Shown piece after piece: positions 56,208 to 64,000 of a stretch of 64,000 bases of DNA. Each line of letters begins with the position of its first letter. Positions within the stretch are counted from its first letter, which is position 1. Origin of the DNA: Desemzia incerta. GTDB lineage: Bacteria; Bacillota; Bacilli; Lactobacillales; Carnobacteriaceae. The notes below the pieces were generated by a model. It did not search any database and had not been told where the DNA came from. It saw only the letters and a program-made list of their open reading frames with translations. The stretch lies in the NCBI RefSeq assembly GCF_900115825.1, contig NZ_FOXW01000001.1, forward strand, positions 310,001 through 374,000. The letters are read 5' to 3'. A program made the position numbers and the translations under genes.

Positions 56208-57632
56208 ATGAGAATGAAATATTTTTACCAACAAATGCTGGCCTTTTTTGCTGTAATGACTACTTTGTTGATCATTATGACGATCGTGTTTCTAGAATTC
56301 ACACGTAATTCTACTTATCGAGATACGGAAGAAATGTTGTTTGGCTATGCAGAAGCGTTGATAGATGGAGATTTAGATGAAGAACAATTAGAAAATACTC
56401 AATTTGTTCTGCACAATCAAGAAGTAGTGATCACGGTTTTTGATAATAGGAATGAAATGGTTTATCCGAATACTTCTATACCTTATTCAAGCGGAATCTC
56501 GAATCAAAATTTTGCCCAATTGAAAAATGGAGAGAAGATCACTTTAAGTTTTCAAGACAAAGACTTCTTCGGTAACCAACTGGAGATTGCATTAGTATAC
56601 ATGCCGTTTTTCTCCAAGAGTGATGGAACGTTTTCCGGGTTTATCGGAATCAGCTCTCCAATCAGCGGTATTGAAGAGAACTTAAGAGAAATGCGGAGCA
56701 ATTTGTTCACGGCATTTTTAGTGTCTGCTTTGGGTGCCATTTTAATGGGGCTGTTTTTTGCTCGGTATCAAGTTGGACGAATCAATCGTTTAAGGAGTGC
56801 CACTCATCAAGTAGCTAAAGGGGACTTTGATATTCATTTGGACAGTGACGATAGAGATGAGATCGATGATTTGGCTAATGACTTCAATAGCATGACTCAG
56901 TCTCTAAGGGCCTCTCAAGAAGAAATAGAGCGTCAAGAAGAGCGAAGAAGACAATTCATGGCTGATGCTGCTCATGAGATGAGAACGCCTCTAACCACTA
57001 TAAATGGCTTATTAGAAGGATTGGAACATGACATGATTCCTGAGAATCAGAAGAAGAGAAGCGTACAGTTGATGAGAGACGAAACAAGACGTCTGATTCG
57101 TTTGGTGAATGAAAATCTAGACTACGAAAAAATACGGTCTAACCAGATTCGATTAACGAAAAGAACGTTCAATGCCCATGACGCCGTTCGCTCTCTCGTG
57201 GAGCCTTTAAAAGGAAAAGCAGATGCTTCAAATAATCAAATCCAAGTCGCATGTCCTGAAGACTTAGAAGTATATGCTGATTATGATCGGTTTATCCAAA
57301 TTCTTTACAATCTGGTTCAAAATGCGATTCAATTTACAACGGATGGTGTGATTACGATTGCAGCGGAACAAGAGACTGAAGGAAGCAAGTTCATTGTGAC
57401 GGATACAGGAATTGGGATGACAAAAGAGCAAGCAAGAAACATTTGGGAACGATACTATAAAGCCGATGTCTCAAGAATGAGCACCAAATATGGAGAGTCT
57501 GGTTTAGGATTGGCTATCGTCCAACAGTTGGTTCAACTACATGGAGGGAAGATTACGGTGGAGAGCACATTAGGAGAAGGAAGTACTTTTACGATCTTTT
57601 TCCCTTCAGAACAGAGTGGAAAGAGCAACTAG
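56208..57632 (+). CDS. Sensor histidine kinase
   Basis: 474 residues: membrane helix 1 (about 10-30), extracellular sensor of about 130 residues, helix 2 (about 165-185), HAMP linker, HisKA with DAAHEMRTPLTTI (phospho-His near 256), and HATPase with an N box (NLVQNAIQF), DTGIGM and GLGLAIVQQL. Partner of the upstream regulator. The signal is unknown. AGGAGGTCAG precedes the ATG. A long, bidirectional terminator closes the unit. Confidence 0.92.
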   Translation: MRMKYFYQQMLAFFAVMTTLLIIMTIVFLEFTRNSTYRDTEEMLFGYAEALIDGDLDEEQLENTQFVLHNQEVVITVFDNRNEMVYPNTSIPYSSGISNQNFAQLKNGEKITLSFQDKDFFGNQLEIALVYMPFFSKSDGTFSGFIGISSPISGIEENLREMRSNLFTAFLVSALGAILMGLFFARYQVGRINRLRSATHQVAKGDFDIHLDSDDRDEIDDLANDFNSMTQSLRASQEEIERQEERRRQFMADAAHEMRTPLTTINGLLEGLEHDMIPENQKKRSVQLMRDETRRLIRLVNENLDYEKIRSNQIRLTKRTFNAHDAVRSLVEPLKGKADASNNQIQVACPEDLEVYADYDRFIQILYNLVQNAIQFTTDGVITIAAEQETEGSKFIVTDTGIGMTKEQARNIWERYYKADVSRMSTKYGESGLGLAIVQQLVQLHGGKITVESTLGEGSTFTIFFPSEQSGKSN

Positions 57633-57679
57633 TTTCTCAAGCAGTAATGAATACATGTCAGGTATTAGAGCGAATGACA

Positions 57680-57736
57680 AAAAAATCCCCGATCAGTAGA
57701 GGAATGAAATTCCTGTATACTGATCGGGGATTTTTT
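57680..57736. terminator. Terminator shared by the kinase and ltaS
   Basis: AAAAAATCCCCGATCAGTA and its complement form a 19-bp stem with additional pairing (GAAT/ATTC) in the loop, with T-runs on both strands. Confidence 0.95.
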
Positions 57737-57746
57737 GAATTGTTTT

Positions 57747-59906
57747 TTACTCTGCAGTTGTCTCTTCTGTATCAGGAGTGTCTGCAGGTTCTTCTGACAG
57801 ACCATCTTCTGATTCAGGTGCAAGCTCTGGAGCGTTTGTTTTGTACAAAGGAACAGTCGATTCGTTGCCGTTTAAATGATACAAACTAGTAGAATCTTCT
57901 CCTAATTGTTCATTTAATTTTTGAAGACGTTCCAGTTGATTCATATAACTGTAATCAGCAACGTCGTCTTCCAGCAATCCTTCAGGAGTATAGAAACGAA
58001 GCAAGTCGCTTTGAAGAATACTGTCTGAAGTACTTAATTGCATGGAAATCTGTTCTTTTAGAGTTTCCACTTCTGATAATACTTCTTGTGAAGGTTCCAG
58101 GATCTCTTCACCTGTTTTAGTGTCATAAATCACAGAACCGTCTACCGTATACTTAGGAGTAACGATGTCTCCATTTCTAAATGCGACAGTCTGGTCATGT
58201 TCTGGAGAGAACATGTCAGTTCCCATCAATACATAATCTTTTGTATCGATACCCAACAAATGCAATAAAGTCGGCAACATATCGATTTGTGCGCTGTACG
58301 TCTCTGATATTTGACCTTTTCCTGTACCAGGAATGTGGTAAATAGCAGGAACGCGCTGCATCATCGAATCATCATAGCCAGTCCATTCTTCTGGGTTTTC
58401 ACCTAGTAAAGGAGCTAATGATTTGTTCCGTGCATTCGAGATGCCATAATGGTCTCCATATAACACGATAATAGAATTGTCATACAGACCAGATTCTTTT
58501 AAATAGTTGAAGAATTCTTCAACGGCTTCATCCAAATAGTGAGCAGTTACGAAATAATTGTCAATCGTGTTATCTCCCGTTGTAGCTGCTGGGAAATCAA
58601 CATTCGGCTCATCCAACGGATAAGGGAAGTGATTAGAAACTGTGATAAATTTACTATAGAAAGGTTGCGGCAATTGTTCTAAATATTGAATAGACTCTTG
58701 GAAAAAGACTTTATCTTTCATGCCGTATTCTAGTCGGTTTTCTTCTGTGAAAGTATAGTATTCATCATCGAAGAAATAATCGATGCCCATTGATTTGTAC
58801 GTATCATCTCGGTTCCAGAATGATCCAACGTTCCCATGGAACATAGCAGAAGTATAATCTGCTTCTGAGCGTAAAATTTGAGAAGCGGATTGGAAAGTAT
58901 TAGTCGATCCATATTGAGTAAATGCTCCACCTTGAGGGGAACCGTACAATGAATTTTCTAAAATCATTTCGGAATCAGCTGTTTTACCTTGTCCTACTTG
59001 ATGGAAGAAGTTTTCAAAACTGTAGCTGTCTTCGTTATCGAACAAGCTGTTGATGAATGGGGTAACTTCGTGAAGCTCACCATTTTCATCTTCTAATTGA
59101 TAATCGATCAAGAATTGTTGGAAGCTTTCTAAATGGATATAAATCACATTTCTGTCTTCAGCGATACCAAACATTTCACTATTCGGTTCCCCGTAATGCT
59201 CATTGACATAGTTCAACACAGTGTCCATATCCGATTCATCGGCACTAGCTTTGATTTGATTGGATTGAGCAGTTTGATAACCGTCAAAAGCGGTGAAAAA
59301 GTTGATTCCTAAATATTTGACAATGTAGTTCCGGTCAAAGGTACGCAATAACAATTGTGGACGGTCGCTTTCTGCTAAGGCTAAGTTACCAGCGAACAAC
59401 GTTACACCTAGAGTCGTCATAGCTACCGCATATCTTTTCATCATAGGACGCTTATCCAACGTAATGCCGTTTTTCTTGCTGAATGCAAGATAAAGCAACC
59501 CGAGGAAGTCAGCCCAGTAAAGTAAATCTTGCGGACGTAAGAGAGCAAATGCGCTGGCGCCTATACCGTTAGAGACTTTTCCAGCTCCCAACATAGTAGT
59601 AATGGTCAGGAAATCGCTGAATTCACGGTAGTATAAGACGTTTGCGTACAGCAGCACACTTGTCAGAAAGTAAACAACAAATAATGCTCCGTAAGCTTTT
59701 TTCGGTTTGGTAAAATAAAGCGCAAAAGAGAATAAAAGGACTGTAGTTGCAATTGGATTAATCAATAAAATGAACTCCTGCATCAGTCCTGTTACACCTA
59801 ATTCAAATTCAATTTGATAAACTAGATAGGTTTTTAACCAAAATAAAATAACAGCAAAAGAAAAAAAGCCGAGTCGTTTAGACAGTAATGGTTTTAATTT
59901 TGACAC
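57747..59906 (-). CDS. ltaS: Lipoteichoic acid synthase LtaS family protein
   Basis: Polymerises glycerol-phosphate from phosphatidylglycerol on the outer face of the membrane. Five N-terminal helices (to about residue 185) are followed by GNLALAES, an LtaS-type signal peptidase cleavage site, then the sulfatase-like domain with VIYIHLESFQQF, the catalytic Thr in GQGKTADSE, and LYGDHYG. A Glu/Thr-rich acidic C-terminal tail (about 690-719) is longer than in S. aureus LtaS (646 residues). The start is a GTG after GAGGAGG. A LTA primase is also possible; the full-length synthase is preferred. Confidence 0.92.
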   Translation of the reverse strand: MSKLKPLLSKRLGFFSFAVILFWLKTYLVYQIEFELGVTGLMQEFILLINPIATTVLLFSFALYFTKPKKAYGALFVVYFLTSVLLYANVLYYREFSDFLTITTMLGAGKVSNGIGASAFALLRPQDLLYWADFLGLLYLAFSKKNGITLDKRPMMKRYAVAMTTLGVTLFAGNLALAESDRPQLLLRTFDRNYIVKYLGINFFTAFDGYQTAQSNQIKASADESDMDTVLNYVNEHYGEPNSEMFGIAEDRNVIYIHLESFQQFLIDYQLEDENGELHEVTPFINSLFDNEDSYSFENFFHQVGQGKTADSEMILENSLYGSPQGGAFTQYGSTNTFQSASQILRSEADYTSAMFHGNVGSFWNRDDTYKSMGIDYFFDDEYYTFTEENRLEYGMKDKVFFQESIQYLEQLPQPFYSKFITVSNHFPYPLDEPNVDFPAATTGDNTIDNYFVTAHYLDEAVEEFFNYLKESGLYDNSIIVLYGDHYGISNARNKSLAPLLGENPEEWTGYDDSMMQRVPAIYHIPGTGKGQISETYSAQIDMLPTLLHLLGIDTKDYVLMGTDMFSPEHDQTVAFRNGDIVTPKYTVDGSVIYDTKTGEEILEPSQEVLSEVETLKEQISMQLSTSDSILQSDLLRFYTPEGLLEDDVADYSYMNQLERLQKLNEQLGEDSTSLYHLNGNESTVPLYKTNAPELAPESEDGLSEEPADTPDTEETTAE

Positions 59907-60230
59907 GATGTTGCCTCCTCTATGAAAATGCAGGCGATTAAAATAAACATTTTCAAAAAAAATGATTCACTTAACATTTTAATCTTCTATAAGTATATCT
60001 TCCTGTATCAACAAACATTTTACAATTAATACATATTATAGTCAATTAAAAGTAGAAAAGTTAAGACTTTAGTAGTATGATAAATCTTTTAGGGTGAAGG
60101 ATCGAAAGCAAATGTTAAGAATCAGTAAAAATTTAATAATGAAGACAAGATTAAAGAGACTAGAATAGACTTAATACAAATTCTGATTTAAGATATAATG
60201 ATCTTTAGAGTAAAGGAGGCTTCTGGCGAA
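59907..60230. other. AT-rich divergent gap between ltaS and the VanZ gene
   Basis: About 320 bases with no supported gene. It holds the ltaS promoter region (a minus-strand TATACT near 59995 is a weak candidate) and a TATAAT at 60194-60199 for the VanZ gene. Confidence 0.6.
60194..60199 (+). promoter_or_regulatory. -10 box of the VanZ gene
   Basis: A consensus TATAAT lies 31 bases before the chosen GTG start, with a weak TTAATA 17 bases further upstream. It overlaps the in-frame ATG at 60198, which argues against that start. Confidence 0.5.
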
Positions 60231-60887
60231 GTGATTTTTTTAGAAGAGATATTTAATATGACAGAAGCCTTATTGGGTGAAGGGCTCAATCACTTCTTCT
60301 TGATTGAGTTGATTTTTTTTAGTTTGGATCGTTCCTTACTGTATTTTTTGGTCTGGCTGGTTTTTAGATGGTCCTATCTGAAGATCCGGAAAAACCGATG
60401 GCCTGTTAAAAATAAACGACGTGAATGGATACTAAACAGTTTTGTGTTTTATATCCTATTGCTGATTCATCTAACGGTATTCAGGGGTGGTACGTCACTA
60501 TCATCTATTGAGTTGCACATCCAGCCATTGAGCGTCATCAATTGGGTTCCTCTAGTGGAAACCATCAAATTAACCAACGGGATTTCCATGTTTTCTTACT
60601 ATTATAATCTGTATGGAAACATTTTGTGGTTTGTTCCTATGGGTTTCGGTTCAGCTTATCTGCTGAAAGAGAAACATTCCTTTTTACGCACGTTGTCGAT
60701 CGGTTTTTTAGTATCGTTATCGATCGAGGTGCTGCAGTATCTGTTGGATACCGGTATACCAGATATTGATGATTTGATTTTTAATACACTGGGAACCATA
60801 CTAGGCATCTGGTGTTTTCACTTTATCCACTGGATCAGAGCCAAAAGAAACAAAAAACAAGATAAATTAGTCAGCAAAAAAGAATAG
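60231..60887 (+). CDS. VanZ family membrane protein
   Basis: 218 residues with five to six membrane segments and the family blocks: FYILLLIHLTVFRGG, a loop with NWVPLVETI, YGNILWFVPMGFG, and VSLSIEVLQYLLDTGIPDIDD followed by NTLGTILG. VanZ proteins lower sensitivity to some glycopeptides, but their biochemical role is unresolved. GTG 60231 follows AAAGGAGG by 11 bases. An ATG nine codons later is another option. No van resistance genes are near, so this is a chromosomal family member, not a resistance cluster. Confidence 0.9.
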   Translation: MIFLEEIFNMTEALLGEGLNHFFLIELIFFSLDRSLLYFLVWLVFRWSYLKIRKNRWPVKNKRREWILNSFVFYILLLIHLTVFRGGTSLSSIELHIQPLSVINWVPLVETIKLTNGISMFSYYYNLYGNILWFVPMGFGSAYLLKEKHSFLRTLSIGFLVSLSIEVLQYLLDTGIPDIDDLIFNTLGTILGIWCFHFIHWIRAKRNKKQDKLVSKKE

Positions 60888-60960
60888 ACATGAACGAATA
60901 AAAGAAGAATAGTGAGCTATACTAAAAAGTGAAGCATATTAAACGAAATGAGGTTTAGAA

Positions 60961-62139
60961 GTGAAAAAAATACCATTAAAACAAAAGGCGACTCAACGTG
61001 TACTAAAAGGTTACCCTTTATTAGTCAAAGAAGATTTTGTCCAGCCATTAAATGAAAAAGAAGGTTCTTTGGTCGAATTAACGGATGAACAAAACCACTT
61101 TGTAGCAACAGCTTATTTAGCGGAGCAAAATAAAGGTGCAGGGTGGGTATTGAGTTTGAACCCTAACGAAGTGATCACAGAGTCCTTTTATGAACGTTTG
61201 TTTATGCAAGCAGCAGACATCAGAGAGCATTTGAAAGCCGATGAAACAACTACGGCTTATCGCTTCTTTAATGGAGAAGGAGATGGACTTGGCGGATTGA
61301 CCATTGATGCATATGAAGACTACTATGTGTTTTCTTGGTATAGTCAAGGGATTTACGAGCATCAAAAGAGTATTCTTAGAGCCTTTGAAAATACGGTAAC
61401 AGACGCAAAAGGCATCTACCAAAAATTCCGATACAAACGCTCAGACGACATCGTTTCTGAATTTGTTTCCGGAACGCCTGCACCAGAACCGTTGATCATC
61501 CAAGAAAATGGTGTGAAATATGCGGTTTATCTAGATGATGGCTTGATGACAGGAATATTTTTAGATCAACGCCATGTACGCAGAAGTCTTATGGAAAATT
61601 ACTCAGCAGGCAGAAGTGTATTGAATACATTTAGTTATACGGGTGCTTTTTCTGTTGCAGCTGCACTGGGCGGCGCAGTGGAAACGGTGAGCGTGGATCT
61701 GGCAAAACGCAGCTTGCCGAAAACGGAAGAGCAATTTGCAGTAAACGGGTTACCTACAGACCAGCATAAAATTCGCGTGATGGATGTTTTTGATTACTTC
61801 AAATACGCTGTTCGAAAGAATCTATTGTTTGATACAGTGGTCGTTGATCCACCAAGTTTTGCCCGTTCGAAGAAAAGAACGTTCAGCGTGGCGAAGAATT
61901 ACACTGCTCTTTTAGAAGATGTGATCGACATTACGCAAAGCGGCGGTACGATCATTGCGTCTACCAATTCGGCTGCTGTTTCTGCGACGCGTTTTGAAAC
62001 GTTTATTCGAGAAGCTTTTGAAAACAAAGGACTGCGTTACAGAATTATGGAAACCCACACTTTACCAGAAGATTTCCATGTCAATCCGAATTTTAAAGAG
62101 GGCAATTACTTAAAAGTGTACATCGTTCAAAAAGGCTAA
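60961..62139 (+). CDS. Class I SAM-dependent rRNA methyltransferase (RlmI-like)
   Basis: 392 residues: N-terminal PUA domain (to about 75), an EEHD-like middle (YRFFNGEGDGLGGLTID, FVSGTPAPEPLIIQENG) and a Rossmann methyltransferase with VLNTFSYTGAFSVAA and VVDPPSFARSKK. This layout fits RlmI/YwbD, which makes 5-methylcytidine in 23S rRNA. The exact target base is inferred from the family. GTG start after TGAGGTTTAGAA. ybaK follows after 21 bases, so the two may be co-transcribed. Confidence 0.9.
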   Translation: MKKIPLKQKATQRVLKGYPLLVKEDFVQPLNEKEGSLVELTDEQNHFVATAYLAEQNKGAGWVLSLNPNEVITESFYERLFMQAADIREHLKADETTTAYRFFNGEGDGLGGLTIDAYEDYYVFSWYSQGIYEHQKSILRAFENTVTDAKGIYQKFRYKRSDDIVSEFVSGTPAPEPLIIQENGVKYAVYLDDGLMTGIFLDQRHVRRSLMENYSAGRSVLNTFSYTGAFSVAAALGGAVETVSVDLAKRSLPKTEEQFAVNGLPTDQHKIRVMDVFDYFKYAVRKNLLFDTVVVDPPSFARSKKRTFSVAKNYTALLEDVIDITQSGGTIIASTNSAAVSATRFETFIREAFENKGLRYRIMETHTLPEDFHVNPNFKEGNYLKVYIVQKG

Positions 62140-62160
62140 AAAAGAGAAAGAAGTTTTTAA

Positions 62161-62667
62161 ATGGCTAAAAAAACAAAAGTACAAAAAACAAATGCAATCA
62201 GATTACTAGAGAAAAACAACCTTTCTTTTGCTGTCCATACGTTCCCTTGGAGTGAAGATCACTTAGGAGCGAAAGAAGCGATGGAAAAATTGACGGTTCC
62301 AAAAGAACACATCTTTAAAACATTGGTCACTACGGGGGATAAAACAGGTATCGTTATCGCAGTTATTCCTGGCGAAGGTGAGTTGGATTTGAAAGCTTTG
62401 GCAAAGGTCAGCGGCAATAAGCACATAGAACTGTTGCCAATAACTGAGCTGTTTGCGGCTACAGGATATGTTCGTGGAGGTTGTTCTCCTATTGGAATGA
62501 AAAAAGAGTATCCGACTTATTTTTCAAATACAGCTGAGAAGATGGACAGCATAATCGTTTCAGCGGGCAAAAGAGGCATGCAAGTGGAACTATCTCCCTT
62601 GGACCTTAAACTGGTGACGCATGGTGAATTTGCAGAGATTGAGTCAAAGAAAAAAAGTCATGGGTAA
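62161..62667 (+). CDS. ybaK: Cys-tRNA(Pro)/Cys-tRNA(Cys) deacylase YbaK
   Basis: 168-residue member of the YbaK/ProX editing domain family. It hydrolyses mischarged Cys-tRNA(Pro). HIFKTLVTTGDKTGIVIAVIP (family lysine in FKTL), GNKHIELLP, and GYVRGGCSPIGMKK are typical. AAAGAAG lies near the ATG. A strong terminator follows. Confidence 0.93.
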   Translation: MAKKTKVQKTNAIRLLEKNNLSFAVHTFPWSEDHLGAKEAMEKLTVPKEHIFKTLVTTGDKTGIVIAVIPGEGELDLKALAKVSGNKHIELLPITELFAATGYVRGGCSPIGMKKEYPTYFSNTAEKMDSIIVSAGKRGMQVELSPLDLKLVTHGEFAEIESKKKSHG

Positions 62668-62669
62668 AC

Positions 62670-62709
62670 AAAAAGGCGTTGCTGGATCAAAGTCCAGCAA
62701 CGCCTTTTT
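62670..62709. terminator. Terminator shared by ybaK and the metallophosphoesterase gene
   Basis: AAAAAGGCGTTGCTGGA and TCCAGCAACGCCTTTTT form a perfect 17-bp stem with T-runs on both strands. Confidence 0.95.
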
Positions 62710-62755
62710 AGTCTTTTGATTAGAAAAGCAGCCGCTTTATTTGCTGAACTAATCT

Positions 62756-63589
62756 TTATTGGTTGGTTAAGGTAATGACGATGAAATGAGGTTTATTATT
62801 GATACGTAAAGGAAAAAGACTGTTTCCGATCCCGCGGCTGACGACCAGTTTTTGGTCTGCATTTTGAGAGCTGGAATAGACACCAGAAGTATATTTCGGG
62901 AAAAATCCTTGTCCTGGAGCAAATAAGCCGCCGATAAAAGGGAGTCGAATTTGACCCCCGTGAGCATGTCCGCTAAAGGTCACGTCAGGCTGAATATCAG
63001 GGTTGTCTGTGGTATAAGACGGGAAAAATTCTGGATGATGGGCCAATAAAAGAACCGGTAATTCTCTGATATCTTCTGAAAGAGGGATCATGGAAGTCTG
63101 GTTCCCGTCTTTTACTCCCATAATGGCAACTTTTTCTCCTGATAGGGTGGCGATGTGTATGTCGTTTTCCAATAGTACAGCCCCGTTTTCCGTCATAATA
63201 TCATTCCATTGGTCTAATTGGCGGCTGGAAGTTTCATGATTTCCAGAAACTGAATACGTAGGAGCTATTTGAGATAAACTCTGGATCAATTCGGCTAGAG
63301 GGACATCTTCAATAGAGGCCGTGCGATCGATTAAATCACCCGTAAGAAAAATAACATCTGGGTCTGCTTTTTGTGTTTCTTTAATAAGGTGATCAGGATC
63401 GATTCGATTTTTAGGGAAATGGATATCTGATAGATGGACGATTTTTAACTGATCTAGATTGTCTGGAAGGTCAGGCAACCGGATAGTTAATTCGTCTACA
63501 TCTAATGAGCGGTTTTCATTATATCCATGAACCAGCAGCATAATGAAAATCAGACATAAAAAGATAAAGCCCCATAGAAATTTTTTCAT
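62756..63589 (-). CDS. Membrane-anchored metallophosphoesterase (YkuE/YaeI-like)
   Basis: 277 residues: one N-terminal membrane helix (about 5-22) and a calcineurin-type phosphoesterase domain with all five metal-binding blocks (VHLSDIHFP, LTGDLIDR, VSGNHE, LLAHHPE, FSGHAHGGQIRLP). Relatives cleave UDP-diacylglucosamine or cell-surface phosphoesters. The substrate here is unknown. GGCAGGAGGT precedes the ATG. It lies 66 bases downstream of the deoxyribonucleotidase gene on the same strand. Confidence 0.92.
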   Translation of the reverse strand: MKKFLWGFIFLCLIFIMLLVHGYNENRSLDVDELTIRLPDLPDNLDQLKIVHLSDIHFPKNRIDPDHLIKETQKADPDVIFLTGDLIDRTASIEDVPLAELIQSLSQIAPTYSVSGNHETSSRQLDQWNDIMTENGAVLLENDIHIATLSGEKVAIMGVKDGNQTSMIPLSEDIRELPVLLLAHHPEFFPSYTTDNPDIQPDVTFSGHAHGGQIRLPFIGGLFAPGQGFFPKYTSGVYSSSQNADQKLVVSRGIGNSLFPLRINNKPHFIVITLTNQ

Positions 63590-63655
63590 TTTTTAAAACC
63601 TCCTGCCTGATTGAATGAGGATGAAAAGGTTAGTTGAGAAAAAGAATCCTAATCA

Positions 63656-64000
63656 TCAAGATTGAGATTCAGAACGGTCTTCAAGTCTGTCAGCATCCAT
63701 GAAATAATTTCGTACGTCCATCCAATGATAGACTCGTTCATAGGCACACTGTTCTTGGTTCAACGAGTTGGTAAACAACAAGCCTGTACCTGTGAAACGA
63801 TTTAATTGACGAATAGAATCATCAATAAGGTAGTCAGCATGTATGACGCTTTTTTCACCGCAAAAAACAAACCGTTGAGGGTCTAAAAAGTCAAAATGCT
63901 CCAACAGCCATTCGTATTTTGCTTGGAATGTATTGGGTACGTCCATAGCAGCTGTTGCGATGTATAAATCATAGTGATCATTTAATTCCCGTAAAACACG
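63656..64000 (-). CDS. 5'(3')-deoxyribonucleotidase, NT5C family (5' end outside window)
   Basis: The frame is open to the right edge; the ATG at 63946 is internal. The visible 114 residues include [39 protein letters not shown] and [14 protein letters not shown], the second and third HAD motifs (Thr in IATAA, Lys in GEKS, and the acidic pair in DYLIDDS). It dephosphorylates nucleoside monophosphates. The N-terminal DxDG motif lies beyond the window. Confidence 0.85.
   Translation of the reverse strand, partial: RVLRELNDHYDLYIATAAMDVPNTFQAKYEWLLEHFDFLDPQRFVFCGEKSVIHADYLIDDSIRQLNRFTGTGLLFTNSLNQEQCAYERVYHWMDVRNYFMDADRLEDRSESQS

Noticed and set aside
60231-60887. VanZ as part of a glycopeptide resistance cluster
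   Set aside because: No vanHAX, vanRS or D-Ala-D-Lac ligase genes nearby; the adjacent two-component system is separated by ltaS on the other strand.

Overview
The window is a 64 kb piece of a low-GC Gram-positive (Firmicutes, Lactobacillales) chromosome. The gene set fits Carnobacterium or a close Carnobacteriaceae relative: a complete glgBCDAP glycogen cluster, a block tdk-prfA-prmC-sua5-glyA-upp-atpBEFHAGDC-DUF1146-murA-mbl-epuA-ssb that follows the Bacillus/lactobacillus order, PTS proteins, a lipoteichoic acid synthase and a VanZ protein. The genus is inferred from content and codon style, not tested. No rRNA, tRNA, insertion sequence, prophage or CRISPR array was seen. Most genes have strong Shine-Dalgarno sites and most transcription units end in clear intrinsic terminators.

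Region 1 (1-6.7 kb): the end of an RluA-type pseudouridine synthase, a secreted DUF1002 protein, an FMN reductase, and a vitamin B12 module. The module is a PduO-type cobalamin adenosyltransferase, then a cobalamin riboswitch with its own terminator, then a DUF4430 lipoprotein overlapping an ECF transporter S component. A minus-strand membrane operon (NfeD, flotillin FloA, and a repeat-bearing membrane protein) follows.

Region 2 (7-19 kb): the glycogen operon glgB-glgC-glgD-glgA-glgP, whose glgC ribosome-binding site is separated from its start by a perfect 9-bp hairpin. Then come a DsbA/FrnE-like oxidoreductase, a TIM-barrel protein, a DUF4828 protein, and aspartokinase III.

Region 3 (19-38 kb): UppP, a small membrane protein paired with PTS EIIA-Glc, a flavin reductase, two tandem ring-cleaving dioxygenase paralogues, a lactonase-fold protein, a CDP-glycerol glycerophosphotransferase-like protein with degenerate motifs, an orphan EIIA-glucitol homologue lacking the usual phospho-histidine, an AI-2E family permease, a TetR regulator with a heterodimeric ABC exporter, a tocopherol-cyclase-like protein, an Eis-type acetyltransferase, a serine hydrolase and ManA. 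A three-copy repeat lies at about 21.86-22.03 kb.

Region 4 (38-64 kb): the conserved housekeeping block (nucleotide salvage, translation termination, one-carbon metabolism, F1Fo ATP synthase, cell-wall precursor and rod-shape genes, a second SSB), then a two-component system, LTA synthase, VanZ, an rRNA methyltransferase, YbaK, a metallophosphoesterase and the 3' part of a deoxyribonucleotidase cut by the right edge.

The most interesting signals are the B12 riboswitch module, the EIIA-Gut homologue with Gln in place of His, the degenerate TagF-like protein, the glgC leader hairpin, and the direct/inverted three-copy repeat.
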